64,000 nt of DNA from Ectobacillus funiculus (GCF_042429435.1 NZ_JBHMAF010000196.1), one strand, 5' to 3'. Counted from the stretch's first letter, positions 41,168-50,291 are shown. Made by a program: numbers and translations. Notes: generated from the letters alone by a model not told the origin.

Positions 41168-41869
41168 ATGTTACAGCTTGTAGACGTCCATGCCTATTAT
41201 GGCGGAATTCATGCATTAAAAGGATTGAATATGACAGTGGAGAAAGGAGAGATTGTTACGCTAATTGGCAGCAATGGAGCAGGAAAATCTACTACATTGA
41301 AGACAATTAGCGGACAGGTTATCCCTAAGACAGGAAAAGTGTTGTTTCATGGAGGGGATATTACGAAACAGCCGCCGCATCTTACGGCGCTGTCAGGAGT
41401 TGCGCACGTTCCAGAAGGCCGCCGCATTTTTCCTCGCTTAACCGTACTTGAAAATCTCGAAATGGGTGCTTTTTCTGTAAAGGATAAGAAGATTATCAAG
41501 GACCGGATGGAGCGGGTGTTTCACTATTTTCCGCGTATAAAGGAACGGTTGAGTCAAAAAGGCGGAACGATGAGCGGCGGCGAGCAGCAAATGCTTGCAA
41601 TCGGCCGTGCGTTAATGAGCCAACCGGACTTACTTATGCTAGATGAGCCTTCTATGGGACTTGCGCCGATTGTTGTAGAGCAAATTTTTGAAATCATTAC
41701 AGAGTTAAACAAAGAAGGCATGACGATTTTACTTGTTGAGCAAAACGCCTATCAAGCACTTCAAATCGCACATCGCGGTTATATTATCCAAACGGGTGAA
41801 ATTAAAATGGCTGGCTTGGGAAAAGAGTTAATCAATGATGATATCGTAAAAGAAGCATACTTGGCTTGA
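41168..41869 (+). CDS. livF: Branched-chain amino acid ABC transporter ATPase LivF
   Basis: This 233-residue ATPase has Walker A GSNGAGKST, the LivF-specific VPEGRRIFPRLTVLENLEMG, signature MSGGEQQMLAIGRAL and Walker B LLMLDEPSMGLAP, plus the H-loop after LLVEQN. GGAGGGATTTT precedes the ATG. It is the last gene of livJHMGF; a weak hairpin follows at about 41876-41903. Confidence 0.97.
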   Translation: MLQLVDVHAYYGGIHALKGLNMTVEKGEIVTLIGSNGAGKSTTLKTISGQVIPKTGKVLFHGGDITKQPPHLTALSGVAHVPEGRRIFPRLTVLENLEMGAFSVKDKKIIKDRMERVFHYFPRIKERLSQKGGTMSGGEQQMLAIGRALMSQPDLLMLDEPSMGLAPIVVEQIFEIITELNKEGMTILLVEQNAYQALQIAHRGYIIQTGEIKMAGLGKELINDDIVKEAYLA

Positions 41870-41984
41870 CATAAGCATCCTCTCCGTGAATGGAGGGGCT
41901 GTTGGCTTTTGTAAAAAGGGCATTGAGAAAATAGCCGCTGATAAAACAAAGAGAAGTAGAACGTCTTAAGGAAGGAAGAACATC

Positions 41985-42377
41985 ATGGATTATCTTTTAT
42001 TCGTATATGGAACGCTTCGAAAGGGGGAAAAAAATCATTATTTAATTCGCAAGGCGGAGTGTATAGAACAAAATGTATATATATATGGATCGATGTATGA
42101 TACAGGAGCTGGTTATCCAGCCATTCGGTTAGACGCCAGCCAGAAGGTATGTGGGGAATTGTATAGGATTGATGATGAGATGCTGAGGATAGTAGACCGT
42201 CTAGAGGGATATCGGCCTGAAAGAAACGAAAATTTGTATGAAAGAATACATATACAGGTCTTTGCAGAGGACAGGGAATACGAGGCTCTTGTATATGTTG
42301 CAGGCGCTTCGCTCAATGATTTAACAGACTGTATTCAGAGTGGAGACTGGGTGGAGTATAGGAAGAAGCGTATATGA
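41985..42377 (+). CDS. Gamma-glutamylcyclotransferase (AIG2/YtfP) family protein
   Basis: This 130-residue protein has the family's substrate-loop motif FVYGTLRKGEKNHYLI at the N-terminus and a later acidic stretch (DRLEGYRPERNENLYERI) with the candidate catalytic glutamate. The family includes gamma-glutamylcyclotransferases and gamma-glutamylamine cyclotransferases, but many bacterial members have no known substrate. AAGGAAGGAAGAAC precedes the ATG. It is monocistronic. Confidence 0.85.
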   Translation: MDYLLFVYGTLRKGEKNHYLIRKAECIEQNVYIYGSMYDTGAGYPAIRLDASQKVCGELYRIDDEMLRIVDRLEGYRPERNENLYERIHIQVFAEDREYEALVYVAGASLNDLTDCIQSGDWVEYRKKRI

Positions 42378-42403
42378 TTGGGCGATAAAGTTTGTACAAA
42401 AGC

Positions 42404-42432
42404 TTGTTTCTTCATATACTCTATGGTATGAT
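42404..42432 (+). promoter_or_regulatory. Strong sigma-A-type promoter of a candidate small RNA
   Basis: TTGTTT, a 17-base spacer ending with the extended TGG, then TATGAT. Transcription should start near 42439. Confidence 0.65.
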
Positions 42433-42438
42433 GATGAA

Positions 42439-42557
42439 GCGATGAGCTGAATTGCATAAGTCGAAGAACATGCTTATAAAGCAAAACGTTTGGATGTGGC
42501 CTTACGGTTTTTCGCCGCAATACGCAGACGCCTATGTACATAGGCGTCTTTTTATTT
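42439..42557 (+). ncRNA. Candidate small RNA ending in a perfect terminator
   Basis: The unit of about 118 bases runs from a good promoter to the perfect palindrome GACGCCTATG-TAC-ATAGGCGTC-like hairpin (42527-42548) followed by a run of T. An inner stem (TTGCATAAG with CTTAT...GCAA) is possible. No ribosome site stands before the ATG at 42470, the only longer frame, so a structured RNA is more likely than an mRNA. I do not recognise a riboswitch class. It may be trans-acting, or a terminated leader for the oxidoreductase gene 230 bases downstream. Confidence 0.5.
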
Positions 42558-42784
42558 TTGTATTAAAATTATTGAATTCAACATAAAAAGTTTGTTATTT
42601 CTATCAACGGAAACTTCGCATTGGGGTTTTACTATGGCTCACCGTAAAATGAAGAACATTACTGCTTTTATTAGATAAGGAATTTCATGTAAGCGTATTA
42701 CTATCCATATTTGTTATAATTAGGTATAATTTTGATGCGGATTAATGTAAGCGGTTTAATAGAATTTGTGAAGGGAACTAATTC

Positions 42785-43957
42785 ATGATGAAAAAATTTA
42801 ATGTTGGTGTTTTAGGAATTGGGGATATTAGTGATGTTTACTTTAATAACTTAAAGAAGTATGACATCGTTAACGTGGTAGCATGTGCAGGGAGGGATCT
42901 TGAAAAAGCGCGTAAAAAAGCAAATCAACATAATATTCCAAAGGCATATGCAACTAGTAGAGAACTGATAGAAGATCCTGAAATAGATATTATTCTTAAC
43001 TTAACTGTTCCAGAAGTCCACGCTCAGCTAACAATAGAGGCTCTACAAGCTGGTAAACATGTTTATACAGAGAAGCCATTAGGAGCAACCCTTGAAGAGG
43101 GTGAAAAAATTCTCGCTTTGTCCCAAGAAAAAGGTCTTTATGTAGGTTGTGCTCCTGATACCTTTTTAGGCGGACGTCTTCAAACTTGTAGAAAAATAAT
43201 AGATGAAGGGAGAATCGGAGAGGTTATTGGAGCAAGTGCCTTTGTTGTTAGCCATGGTCATGAATGGTTTCATCCAAATCCAGAGTTTTTCTATAAACCA
43301 GGTGGAGGACCATTGCTTGATATAGGTCCTTATTATATAACGGCACTCTTATCTTTACTTGGACCAGTAAAAAGTTGCTGTGCTATGTCCAGAAGAACGT
43401 TTGATCAAAGAACTATTGAAAGTGAACCTAGACGAGGTGAAACCATTAAAGTTGAAGTAGATACACATATAACAGGAAATCTTGAATTTGTGAATGGCGC
43501 TATCGCAACGGTTATTACTAGCTTTGATGTTTGGGATTCAGAGCTTCCTAGAATAGAAATATATGGTACAGAGGGAACAATTTGCATAAATGATATTGAT
43601 CCTTTAGACGGACCAAACCTTTTTGGCGGACCTGTTCTTCTAAGAACAAAAGAGAACTACAGATGGAAAGGGCTTCCGAGACAAAGCTCATTCAGTGATT
43701 GGGAAGAAGTTCCAGTTATTCATCCGTTTAATGAAATCAGCCATCAAGAGAACAGTCGAGGAATCGGTCTTGTGGATATGGCATATGCCATTAGAGATCA
43801 AAGGGAAGAACGGGCGAGCGGAAAAATGGCGTTCCACTCTTTAGAAGTTATGGAGGGATTGCTTAAATCTGCAAAAGAAGGTTGTTTTTATCATGTAAAA
43901 AGTACTTTTGAGCGACCTGAACCGTTAGCTATTGAGTTCCCCCAAAGTGAAGGATAG
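42785..43957 (+). CDS. Gfo/Idh/MocA family oxidoreductase
   Basis: This 390-residue protein has an N-terminal NAD(P)-binding Rossmann domain (KFNVGVLGIGDISDVYFNNL) with the conserved EKP motif (HVYTEKPLGAT). A C-terminal alpha/beta domain follows, containing GGGPLLDIGPYYITAL, whose HxxD-like position is taken by D-x-G-x-Y. Such enzymes oxidise or reduce sugars, inositols and related compounds; the substrate cannot be predicted. ATG ATG at the start gives two possible starts. The gene is AT-richer than the liv operon and has no sugar-transport neighbours, suggesting acquisition. Confidence 0.88.
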   Translation: MMKKFNVGVLGIGDISDVYFNNLKKYDIVNVVACAGRDLEKARKKANQHNIPKAYATSRELIEDPEIDIILNLTVPEVHAQLTIEALQAGKHVYTEKPLGATLEEGEKILALSQEKGLYVGCAPDTFLGGRLQTCRKIIDEGRIGEVIGASAFVVSHGHEWFHPNPEFFYKPGGGPLLDIGPYYITALLSLLGPVKSCCAMSRRTFDQRTIESEPRRGETIKVEVDTHITGNLEFVNGAIATVITSFDVWDSELPRIEIYGTEGTICINDIDPLDGPNLFGGPVLLRTKENYRWKGLPRQSSFSDWEEVPVIHPFNEISHQENSRGIGLVDMAYAIRDQREERASGKMAFHSLEVMEGLLKSAKEGCFYHVKSTFERPEPLAIEFPQSEG

Positions 43958-44065
43958 ACAGCTTATCCGATAACACGGAAAACATGTGAAGCATCCTAAT
44001 TAATGTTTATGTAAGTCACTAACATTATTACTAGGAAGCCTAAAGTGTTTTCCTTTTTTCATACA

Positions 44066-44195
44066 TAAAGAAGGCTCGCTGATTGGCAAGTTGTCAGGCG
44101 AAGACAGAGGCGTAGCTGCACTTTATACTTTATTCCTAAAATTGCTCACTACGTCGAACAGTCTCCCCGCCAGAAATTTATGCTTTCTTAAAGCG
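44066..44195 (-). repeat. Interspersed repeat copy K, inverted
   Basis: The complement of the family: the right end reads AAAGAAGGCTCGCTGATTGG, the middle GGCGAAGACAGAGGCGTAG, and the left end complement ends AAATTTATGCTTTCTTAAAG. The terminator stem is diverged. Confidence 0.85.
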
Positions 44196-44366
44196 CAAGG
44201 AAGGATTTATATGCTGAAACAGTTGCACTTGTTAAACACAGTGCTATATAATAATATGGTCTAAAATTTGTGATTGGTAAGGTGCAATCTTGATCCCGCA
44301 TTAAGATTGTCATAACATACATGGCAAAATCATTGCCAAATCTAGGTTTGTCTGGAGGAACACAAT

Positions 44367-45986
44367 TTGATCCAAGTAAGTAATGTAAGTTTACGATACG
44401 GTGATAGAAAGTTATTTGATGATGTAAATATTAAATTTACGCCAGGAAATTGCTATGGTTTGATTGGTGCGAACGGTGCTGGGAAATCAACATTTTTGAA
44501 AATCTTATCTGGTGAAATTGAGGCAAATACAGGCGATGTAATTATTACGCCAGGCGAGCGTCTTGCTGTTTTGAAACAGAACCACTTCGAATATGAAGAG
44601 GTTGAGGTTCTGAAAACAGTTATTATGGGTCATACTCGTTTATGGAAGGTTTCTCAAGAAAAAGATGCCATTTACATGAAGGAAAATTTTACAGATGAAG
44701 ATGGTATGCGCGCGGCAGAGCTTGAAGGTGAATTTGCTGAGCTGAATGGATGGGAAGCTGAGTCTGATGCAGCCATTCTTTTAAAAGGCTTAGGCATTGG
44801 CGAGGATCTTCACTATAAAAAAATGGCTGAACTGTCAGGTGCGGAAAAGGTAAAGGTATTGCTGGCGCAAGCTCTATTTGGTAAGCCGGATATTTTACTT
44901 TTGGATGAGCCGACGAACCACTTGGACATGAAGGCTGTTCGTTGGTTAGAGGATTTTCTGTTAAACTTTGAAAACACAGTAATCGTTGTGTCCCATGACC
45001 GTCACTTCTTGAATAAGGTGTGTACACATATGGCAGACCTGGACTTTTCTCGTATCCAAATTTATGTGGGTAACTACGATTTCTGGTATGAGTCCAGTCA
45101 ATTGGCACTTAAAATCGGACAGGATGCCAACAAGAAAAAGGAAGAGAAAATTAAAGAACTTCAAGCGTTTATCGCACGCTTTAGCTCAAATGCATCAAAA
45201 GCAAAGCAAGCAACGTCTCGTAAGAAATTGCTTGATAAAATTACACTTGATGATATTCGACCATCCTCTCGTCGCTATCCGTTTGTAGGCTTTACGCCAA
45301 ACCGTGAAGTCGGAAACGATTTACTGCGCGTAGAAGGCTTAACGAAAACGATTGATGGCGAGAAAGTGCTTGATAATGTAAGCTTTACGGTGAATAAAGG
45401 CGATAAAATCGCATTTGTTGGCCGCAGTGAAATTGCACATACAACATTATTTAAGATTTTATCAGGAGAAATGGAGCCGGATGCAGGTTCCTACAAGTGG
45501 GGCGTGACAACTTCTCAAGCGTACTTCCCGCGCGATAACTCTGCTTACTTTGAGAATAGCGAGTTAAACCTAGTAGAATGGCTTCGTCAATTTTCTCCAG
45601 AGGATGAGTCTGAAAGTTTCCTTCGTGGGTTTTTGGGCAGAATGCTGTTTTCCGGAGAAGAAGTGCTTAAAAAAGCGAGTGTATTATCCGGAGGCGAAAA
45701 GGTTCGCTGTATGTTATCGAAAATGATGCTCAGCGGTGCGAATGTACTTCTATTTGATGACCCAACAAACCATCTTGACTTAGAGTCTATTACAGCGCTC
45801 AACAACGGTTTAATTAGCTTTAAAGGTACAATGCTTTTCACATCACATGATCACCAGTTTGTTCAAACGATTGCGAATCGTGTAATCGAAATTACGCCAA
45901 ATGGCATTATGGATAAGCAAACAACATTCGATGAGTATCTAGAAAACAGCGAGTTGCAAAAAACAGTAGAACAAATGTATGCGTAA
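44367..45986 (+). CDS. ykpA: ABC-F family ATPase, YkpA/YbiT-like
   Basis: This 539-residue cytoplasmic protein has two ABC domains joined by a linker and no membrane part. Domain 1 is complete: GANGAGKST, LSGAEKVKVLLAQAL, LLLDEPTNHLDM. Domain 2 lacks the Walker A lysine (GRSEIAHTT) and has DD instead of DE after Walker B (LLFDDPTNHLD), with signature LSGGEKVRCML. ABC-F proteins act on the ribosome E-site. The start is TTG after TGGAGGAACAC. Length and sequence resemble B. subtilis YkpA. Confidence 0.9.
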   Translation: MIQVSNVSLRYGDRKLFDDVNIKFTPGNCYGLIGANGAGKSTFLKILSGEIEANTGDVIITPGERLAVLKQNHFEYEEVEVLKTVIMGHTRLWKVSQEKDAIYMKENFTDEDGMRAAELEGEFAELNGWEAESDAAILLKGLGIGEDLHYKKMAELSGAEKVKVLLAQALFGKPDILLLDEPTNHLDMKAVRWLEDFLLNFENTVIVVSHDRHFLNKVCTHMADLDFSRIQIYVGNYDFWYESSQLALKIGQDANKKKEEKIKELQAFIARFSSNASKAKQATSRKKLLDKITLDDIRPSSRRYPFVGFTPNREVGNDLLRVEGLTKTIDGEKVLDNVSFTVNKGDKIAFVGRSEIAHTTLFKILSGEMEPDAGSYKWGVTTSQAYFPRDNSAYFENSELNLVEWLRQFSPEDESESFLRGFLGRMLFSGEEVLKKASVLSGGEKVRCMLSKMMLSGANVLLFDDPTNHLDLESITALNNGLISFKGTMLFTSHDHQFVQTIANRVIEITPNGIMDKQTTFDEYLENSELQKTVEQMYA

Positions 45987-46042
45987 ATAGTACAAGATTA
46001 CAAATCAGAAGAGTGATTCTATCTGAGCTATGTAATTGCAGG

Positions 46043-46070
46043 AAGGCACCTTATTTATAGGTGTCTTTTT
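46043..46070 (+). terminator. Intrinsic terminator after the ABC-F gene
   Basis: AAGGCACCT / AGGTGTCTT with a seven-base loop and TTTT. Copy L starts two bases later. Confidence 0.85.
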
Positions 46071-46071
46071 G

Positions 46072-46173
46072 CACTGTAGGAAAGTATACATTTCTAGCTA
46101 GAAATGATTCGACGTAGTCAGAACTTTTAGGAATACAGTATAAGTAGGGCTCGCCAATCGGCGAGTTTTCTTT
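46072..46173 (+). repeat. Interspersed repeat copy L, lacking the middle segment
   Basis: Begins CACTGTAGGAAAGTATACAT directly after a terminator T-run and ends CTCGCCAATCGGCGAG plus TTTTCTTT. It is missing the same central segment as copy H. Confidence 0.9.
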
Positions 46174-46320
46174 GCATTTTCTGAAAGGCATCTATTCCTT
46201 TAGCTAAGTTTGCGCTTATGCCTACCAAACTACAGAAGGTTTATCAGATGAATTTCCCTGCGATTTAAGGAATACATATTATGAGGGTATATGCTTTGAT
46301 AAGGAGAGGATGGAGCGCGC

Positions 46321-48213
46321 ATGTTGCATAAGGTGGAGGCTGAAATTAACCGAATTGTGAATGTGTTGTTTCAGGATCAATCACCAGATGGATCATGGAA
46401 CTATCCGTTTGAGACTGGTATCGTATCAGATTGTTATATGATTATCTTATTGCGAACATTGGAAATCAAGGATGAAGAATTGATTAAGGCTTTAGTCGGG
46501 AGAATTATGGGCAGGCAAGAACAAAATGGGGCGTGGAAGTTATTTCGTGATGAGGAGGAGGGAAATATAACCGCTACGGTAGAGGCGTATTATGCTCTTC
46601 TTTATTCGGGTTATCGAGATAAACATGACAAGAACATGCAAATGGCGAGACAATTTATTTTATCTAAGGGCGGCGTTGCAAAGACGCATATGTTTACAAA
46701 AGTTATGTTAGCTATCACCGGACAATCTGACTGGCCGAGTGATTTTCCTGTCCCGATTGAAGTGATACTGCTTCCGGCGTCATTTCCAGTCAGCTTCTTT
46801 GATTTGTCTATATATGGCAGGGCGAACCTGATTCCGATTTTAATTCTTGTCCATCATCGATTTAGCATAAAAACAAAGCATGCTCCGGATATATCTGATT
46901 TGTTTCAGGAGAGCGAGGTTCCCTTTGTAAAAAATAGCGATTGGAATGAAGATCGAGAGTTCAAATGGCAATCTGTTTTAACACTAATGAAACAAGGAAT
47001 GGGAATATTTCAAAATTTTCCGGCGCAGCTCCGCTCGATGGCGTTAAGGCGAGCAGAGCAATATATGATAGAGCGAATTGAACCAGACGGAACATTTTAT
47101 AGTTATTTTAGCTCAACCTTTTTGATGATTTTTGCTTTATTGGCTAGGGGTTATTCAAAAAGTGATCCGATCATCACTCATGCAATTCAGGGATTAAAAT
47201 CGATGGTTTGTCAAATTAGAGGGGATCTGCACGTACAATATACAACGGCAACTGTTTGGAATACAGCGTTAATCAGTTCCGTTTTGCAAGGAGCAGGAGT
47301 TCCTTCTTCAGCAAAGGTGATTCAACAAGCGGATCAATATTTACGTTCCCGTCAGCATTCTAAATATGGAGATTGGGCGATTCGTAATCCCAATACAAAG
47401 CCAGGCGGCTGGGGATTTTCAAACATTAATACGATTAATCCTGATGTGGATGACTCAATCGCTGTTCTAAGAGCGATGCGGGTGTTTGCAACAGAACAGG
47501 ATCCTTATCACGAGTCATGGGACCGAGGGATCAATTGGGTCATTTCTATGCAAAATGATGATGGTGGATGGCCTGCGTTTGAAAGAAATGCTAATAAACC
47601 ATTTCTTACTTGGTTGCCTCTTGAGGGAGGGGAAGACATTCTGATGGATCCTTCAACGGCTGATATAACGGGGAGGACATTGCAGTTTCTTGGGGATTGC
47701 ACACTTTTGAACAAGAATCATCAAATCATTAAACGTGGAGTAGACTGGCTATTAAATAATCAAAAAGAAGATGGCTCCTGGTATGGACAATGGGGAAGCT
47801 GTTATATTTACGGAACGTGGACTGCTGTAACAGGAATGTCTGCTATAGGTATGCCAGCAGCTGATCCTGCTATTCAAAAGGCGGTGAATTGGCTGCATGA
47901 AATCCAGAATCCGGATGGAGGATGGGGAGAATCTTGCAAAAGTGATATAGAAAAACGGTATGTGCCATTAGGGGCAAGTACGCGTACACATACTGCATGG
48001 GCGCTAGATATCCTGCTTATGACTTCAACTCAGGTTACGCCTGCAATTGAGCGGGGTGTAAGATTTCTAATAGATGGAAAGCAAGAGGATTGGGCTGCAG
48101 ACTATCCAAAAGGAAGAGGGGTAGCAGGAATATTTTATATCCATTATCATAGTTATGAATATATTTGGCCATTATGGACACTAGTTCGCTATAGGCAGAA
48201 ATATAGTCCGTAA
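46321..48213 (+). CDS. sqhC: Squalene-hopene / sporulenol cyclase
   Basis: This 630-residue triterpene cyclase has the protonating motif DVDD at residues 375-378 and several QW repeats, for example QDQSPDGSWNYPF, QNDDGGWPAF, QKEDGSWYGQWG and IQNPDGGWGE. Class II cyclases are monotopic membrane enzymes that turn squalene or related C30-C35 polyprenes into hopene, or in Bacillus into sporulenes. AAGGAGAGGATGG precedes the ATG. It stands alone; no squalene synthase gene is near. The exact substrate cannot be decided from sequence. Confidence 0.93.
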   Translation: MLHKVEAEINRIVNVLFQDQSPDGSWNYPFETGIVSDCYMIILLRTLEIKDEELIKALVGRIMGRQEQNGAWKLFRDEEEGNITATVEAYYALLYSGYRDKHDKNMQMARQFILSKGGVAKTHMFTKVMLAITGQSDWPSDFPVPIEVILLPASFPVSFFDLSIYGRANLIPILILVHHRFSIKTKHAPDISDLFQESEVPFVKNSDWNEDREFKWQSVLTLMKQGMGIFQNFPAQLRSMALRRAEQYMIERIEPDGTFYSYFSSTFLMIFALLARGYSKSDPIITHAIQGLKSMVCQIRGDLHVQYTTATVWNTALISSVLQGAGVPSSAKVIQQADQYLRSRQHSKYGDWAIRNPNTKPGGWGFSNINTINPDVDDSIAVLRAMRVFATEQDPYHESWDRGINWVISMQNDDGGWPAFERNANKPFLTWLPLEGGEDILMDPSTADITGRTLQFLGDCTLLNKNHQIIKRGVDWLLNNQKEDGSWYGQWGSCYIYGTWTAVTGMSAIGMPAADPAIQKAVNWLHEIQNPDGGWGESCKSDIEKRYVPLGASTRTHTAWALDILLMTSTQVTPAIERGVRFLIDGKQEDWAADYPKGRGVAGIFYIHYHSYEYIWPLWTLVRYRQKYSP

Positions 48214-48223
48214 CTTAGTTGAA

Positions 48224-48254
48224 TAAAACAAGCATAACTTAGCAGCTATGCTTG
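48224..48254 (-). terminator. Terminator for the 48263 minus-strand gene
   Basis: On the minus strand AAGCATA ... TATGCTT with T-rich TGTTTTATT after it. Confidence 0.65.
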
Positions 48255-48262
48255 GGAACTCT

Positions 48263-48430
48263 TCATTTTGTATGACTGTTATTTTCGACATCAGTTTCTG
48301 GTTGTCCATATAATCCGTTCATGGCTTGCTCATCCATATCCAGACCAATGGCAGCTTCACTTCGATTTCGATGCGGATTTTTATCCTGAGTATCACTCTG
48401 TTCTTCTTTTTTAGAGTATGGGTTATTCAT
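48263..48430 (-). CDS. Hypothetical small hydrophilic protein
   Basis: This 55-residue product starts MNNPYSKKEEQSDTQDKNPH and continues with GLDMDEQAMNGLYGQPETDV. It is extremely hydrophilic and probably unstructured, like many small spore or stress proteins of Bacillus. GGAGGTGATAG precedes the ATG and a hairpin follows the stop, so it is probably a real gene. I do not recognise the family. A 10-bp perfect dyad lies 40 bases upstream. Confidence 0.65.
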   Translation of the reverse strand: MNNPYSKKEEQSDTQDKNPHRNRSEAAIGLDMDEQAMNGLYGQPETDVENNSHTK

Positions 48431-48469
48431 ATCTATCACCTCCAATTTTTAAAATGCCCAAACCATGCA

Positions 48470-48496
48470 ATCAGTATGCAAACTTGGCATACTGAT
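48470..48496. promoter_or_regulatory. Perfect 10-bp dyad upstream of the 48263 gene
   Basis: ATCAGTATGC and GCATACTGAT separated by seven bases, 40 bases before the minus-strand start. There is no T-run on either side, so an operator is more likely than a terminator. Confidence 0.45.
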
Positions 48497-48540
48497 CTCG
48501 GTAAAGTTCAATGGAGGGATATGTATAATTTTGAGCATAA

Positions 48541-48571
48541 CAAAAAGGCTTCGGGTGAGGAAGCCTTTTTG
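48541..48571. terminator. Terminator after ndh
   Basis: AAAAAGGCTTC / GAAGCCTTTTT, symmetrical, located beyond the ndh stop on the minus strand. Confidence 0.8.
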
Positions 48572-48629
48572 TGTAGGGTTATTCAGATAAACAAGGATGT
48601 TCTTTTACCTTATTTAATATTCGCTCGGT

Positions 48630-49808
48630 TTAATAAGCTAAGCAGAATAACGCATGAATATGTGACATGTAACGAACATTGCTCGCTTCCTTCATTAAAG
48701 TTGCTGGAAGTCCTTTGAGCTGAGTGGAATTTGCTCCAATTGTAGCTACAGCATCTTTACGGCCGAGGCTCGCAAGTGTTCCGGAGTTAATTGGGCTAAA
48801 TTCTTCAAAAGTTTTGTTTTCTAGGTATGCATATAGATTGTAGCCGATTTGTTCTCCCATCTGCCAAGCAATTTGTGCAGTTGGTGGGTATGGACGACCA
48901 TCTGGAGCAAATAACACACCACAGTCACCTGCAACGAATACATCTTCATGAGATGTGGATTGAAGATAATTGTTCACAGTTGCACGTCCGCGATTCACTT
49001 CAAGGCCAGATTCTCCTACTATAGGGCTGCCTTGTACTCCGCCTGTCCAAACGAAAGTATTCGCTACGATCTGCTGACCGTCTTTTAGGTCAACTACATT
49101 TCCCGCAACATTTGTAACAGGAAGACCTAATAGGAACTGAACACCGCGTGCTTCTAAGCTAGTCTGTGCACGTTCAATAAGTACATCTGGCAGAACTGGA
49201 AGAATTTTTGGACCTGCCTCTACAAGAAGTAACTTCACTTCTTTAGGATCGATTCCGTAGCCTTTAGCAAGCTTAGGAAGCTTGTCCGCAATCTCACCAA
49301 CAAGCTCAACGCCTGTTAAGCCGCCGCCGCCGATTAAAATAGTAGCATCAGCCTCATTTTTCGTTTTCGCATATTCACGAAGGCGATCCTCGATATGTTG
49401 GTAGATATTGTTAGCATCTTCTACTGACTTTAACACAAGGCTATGTTCTTCAAGTCCTGGAATACCGAAGTAAGCCGTTTTGCTTCCTAATCCGACAACA
49501 AGAGCATCGTATGTTAAAGTAGAGCCATCTGAAAGCTTTACCTCTTTTTTATCTACTGAGAAAGAATCCACTTTTGCAATTTTAAGGTCGATATCCTTTC
49601 CTTTGAAAAGCTTCTTCAATGGGATAGAGATCGCTGGCTCAGCAATGCTTCCTGCTGCAAGACGGTGCAACTCCGTGATAATTTGGTGTGTTGGGTATTG
49701 GTTTACTACTGTAACTTGTGCATCAGCCTTGCTTAAATATTTGCGAACATTTAAAGCTGCTAGAAGTCCGCCATAGCCGGCCCCTAAGATGACAATATGC
49801 TTTGACAT
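48630..49808 (-). CDS. ndh: Type II NADH dehydrogenase
   Basis: This 392-residue flavoprotein has an FAD-binding GAGYGGLL at the N-terminus and the NADH-binding GGGGLTGVELVGE near residue 165. FVAGDCG, PPTAQIAWQMGEQIGYNL and the C-terminal SLGRKDAVATIGANS are also present. It oxidises NADH and reduces menaquinone at the membrane surface without pumping protons. It is nearly superimposable on B. subtilis Ndh (YjlD), including length. yjlC lies directly upstream on the same strand, as in the Rex-controlled yjlC-ndh operon; I found no clear Rex site here. Confidence 0.96.
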   Translation of the reverse strand: MSKHIVILGAGYGGLLAALNVRKYLSKADAQVTVVNQYPTHQIITELHRLAAGSIAEPAISIPLKKLFKGKDIDLKIAKVDSFSVDKKEVKLSDGSTLTYDALVVGLGSKTAYFGIPGLEEHSLVLKSVEDANNIYQHIEDRLREYAKTKNEADATILIGGGGLTGVELVGEIADKLPKLAKGYGIDPKEVKLLLVEAGPKILPVLPDVLIERAQTSLEARGVQFLLGLPVTNVAGNVVDLKDGQQIVANTFVWTGGVQGSPIVGESGLEVNRGRATVNNYLQSTSHEDVFVAGDCGVLFAPDGRPYPPTAQIAWQMGEQIGYNLYAYLENKTFEEFSPINSGTLASLGRKDAVATIGANSTQLKGLPATLMKEASNVRYMSHIHALFCLAY

Positions 49809-49847
49809 AGTTTATCCTCCGTCCTTACTGATCAAAATGTAAAAGAA

Positions 49848-50291
49848 TTATTTTTGGATACTTTGTTCTTTGCTAACTTGAAGAAAAGCGTTTACAAAAC
49901 GGAATAGTTTCTGTACTTGAGGGTCTTTCAGCATTTTTAAAAGACCAAACAGACCAATTACTTCATTGCTCTCTTCAGCACGATCCTTCGCTTCGATAGC
50001 AGTAGCTGCAATGTTCTTCACAGTATGTGTTACAGGATCCATAATTTCTTGAATCGCTCCAACTGTATCGCTTTTCAATACTTCATCAGTAGCGACTGAT
50101 TGGGCAAATTCATAAGACTTAGTCAATATGCTTACAAGCTCAGTCAATTTTGGCAACTGTTCGATTAAAACAGTTAGGGACTGCTGAACCTCTGGTTTTA
50201 ATAGCTGATCCAGTACATCAAGCTGTTCCAGATTAGCAGATACATTCGGCAATTCTTGTGTTTCTTTTGTTTGAGTCATTGTTCCTGACAT
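49848..50291 (-). CDS. yjlC: YjlC, DUF1641 protein
   Basis: This 147-residue acidic helical protein has VLDQLLKPEVQQSLTVLIEQLPKLTEL and the DUF1641 tail GLFGLLKMLKDPQVQKLFRF. It is cytoplasmic or membrane-associated, with unknown biochemical role. It is always linked to ndh in Bacillus and is 40 bases upstream of it here. AAGGAGAATCGGAT precedes the ATG on the minus strand. Confidence 0.9.
   Translation of the reverse strand: MSGTMTQTKETQELPNVSANLEQLDVLDQLLKPEVQQSLTVLIEQLPKLTELVSILTKSYEFAQSVATDEVLKSDTVGAIQEIMDPVTHTVKNIAATAIEAKDRAEESNEVIGLFGLLKMLKDPQVQKLFRFVNAFLQVSKEQSIQK

Noticed and set aside
42470..42597. Short frame MLIKQNVWMWPYGF in the candidate small RNA
   Set aside because: No Shine-Dalgarno sequence, and the frame runs through the terminator hairpin.
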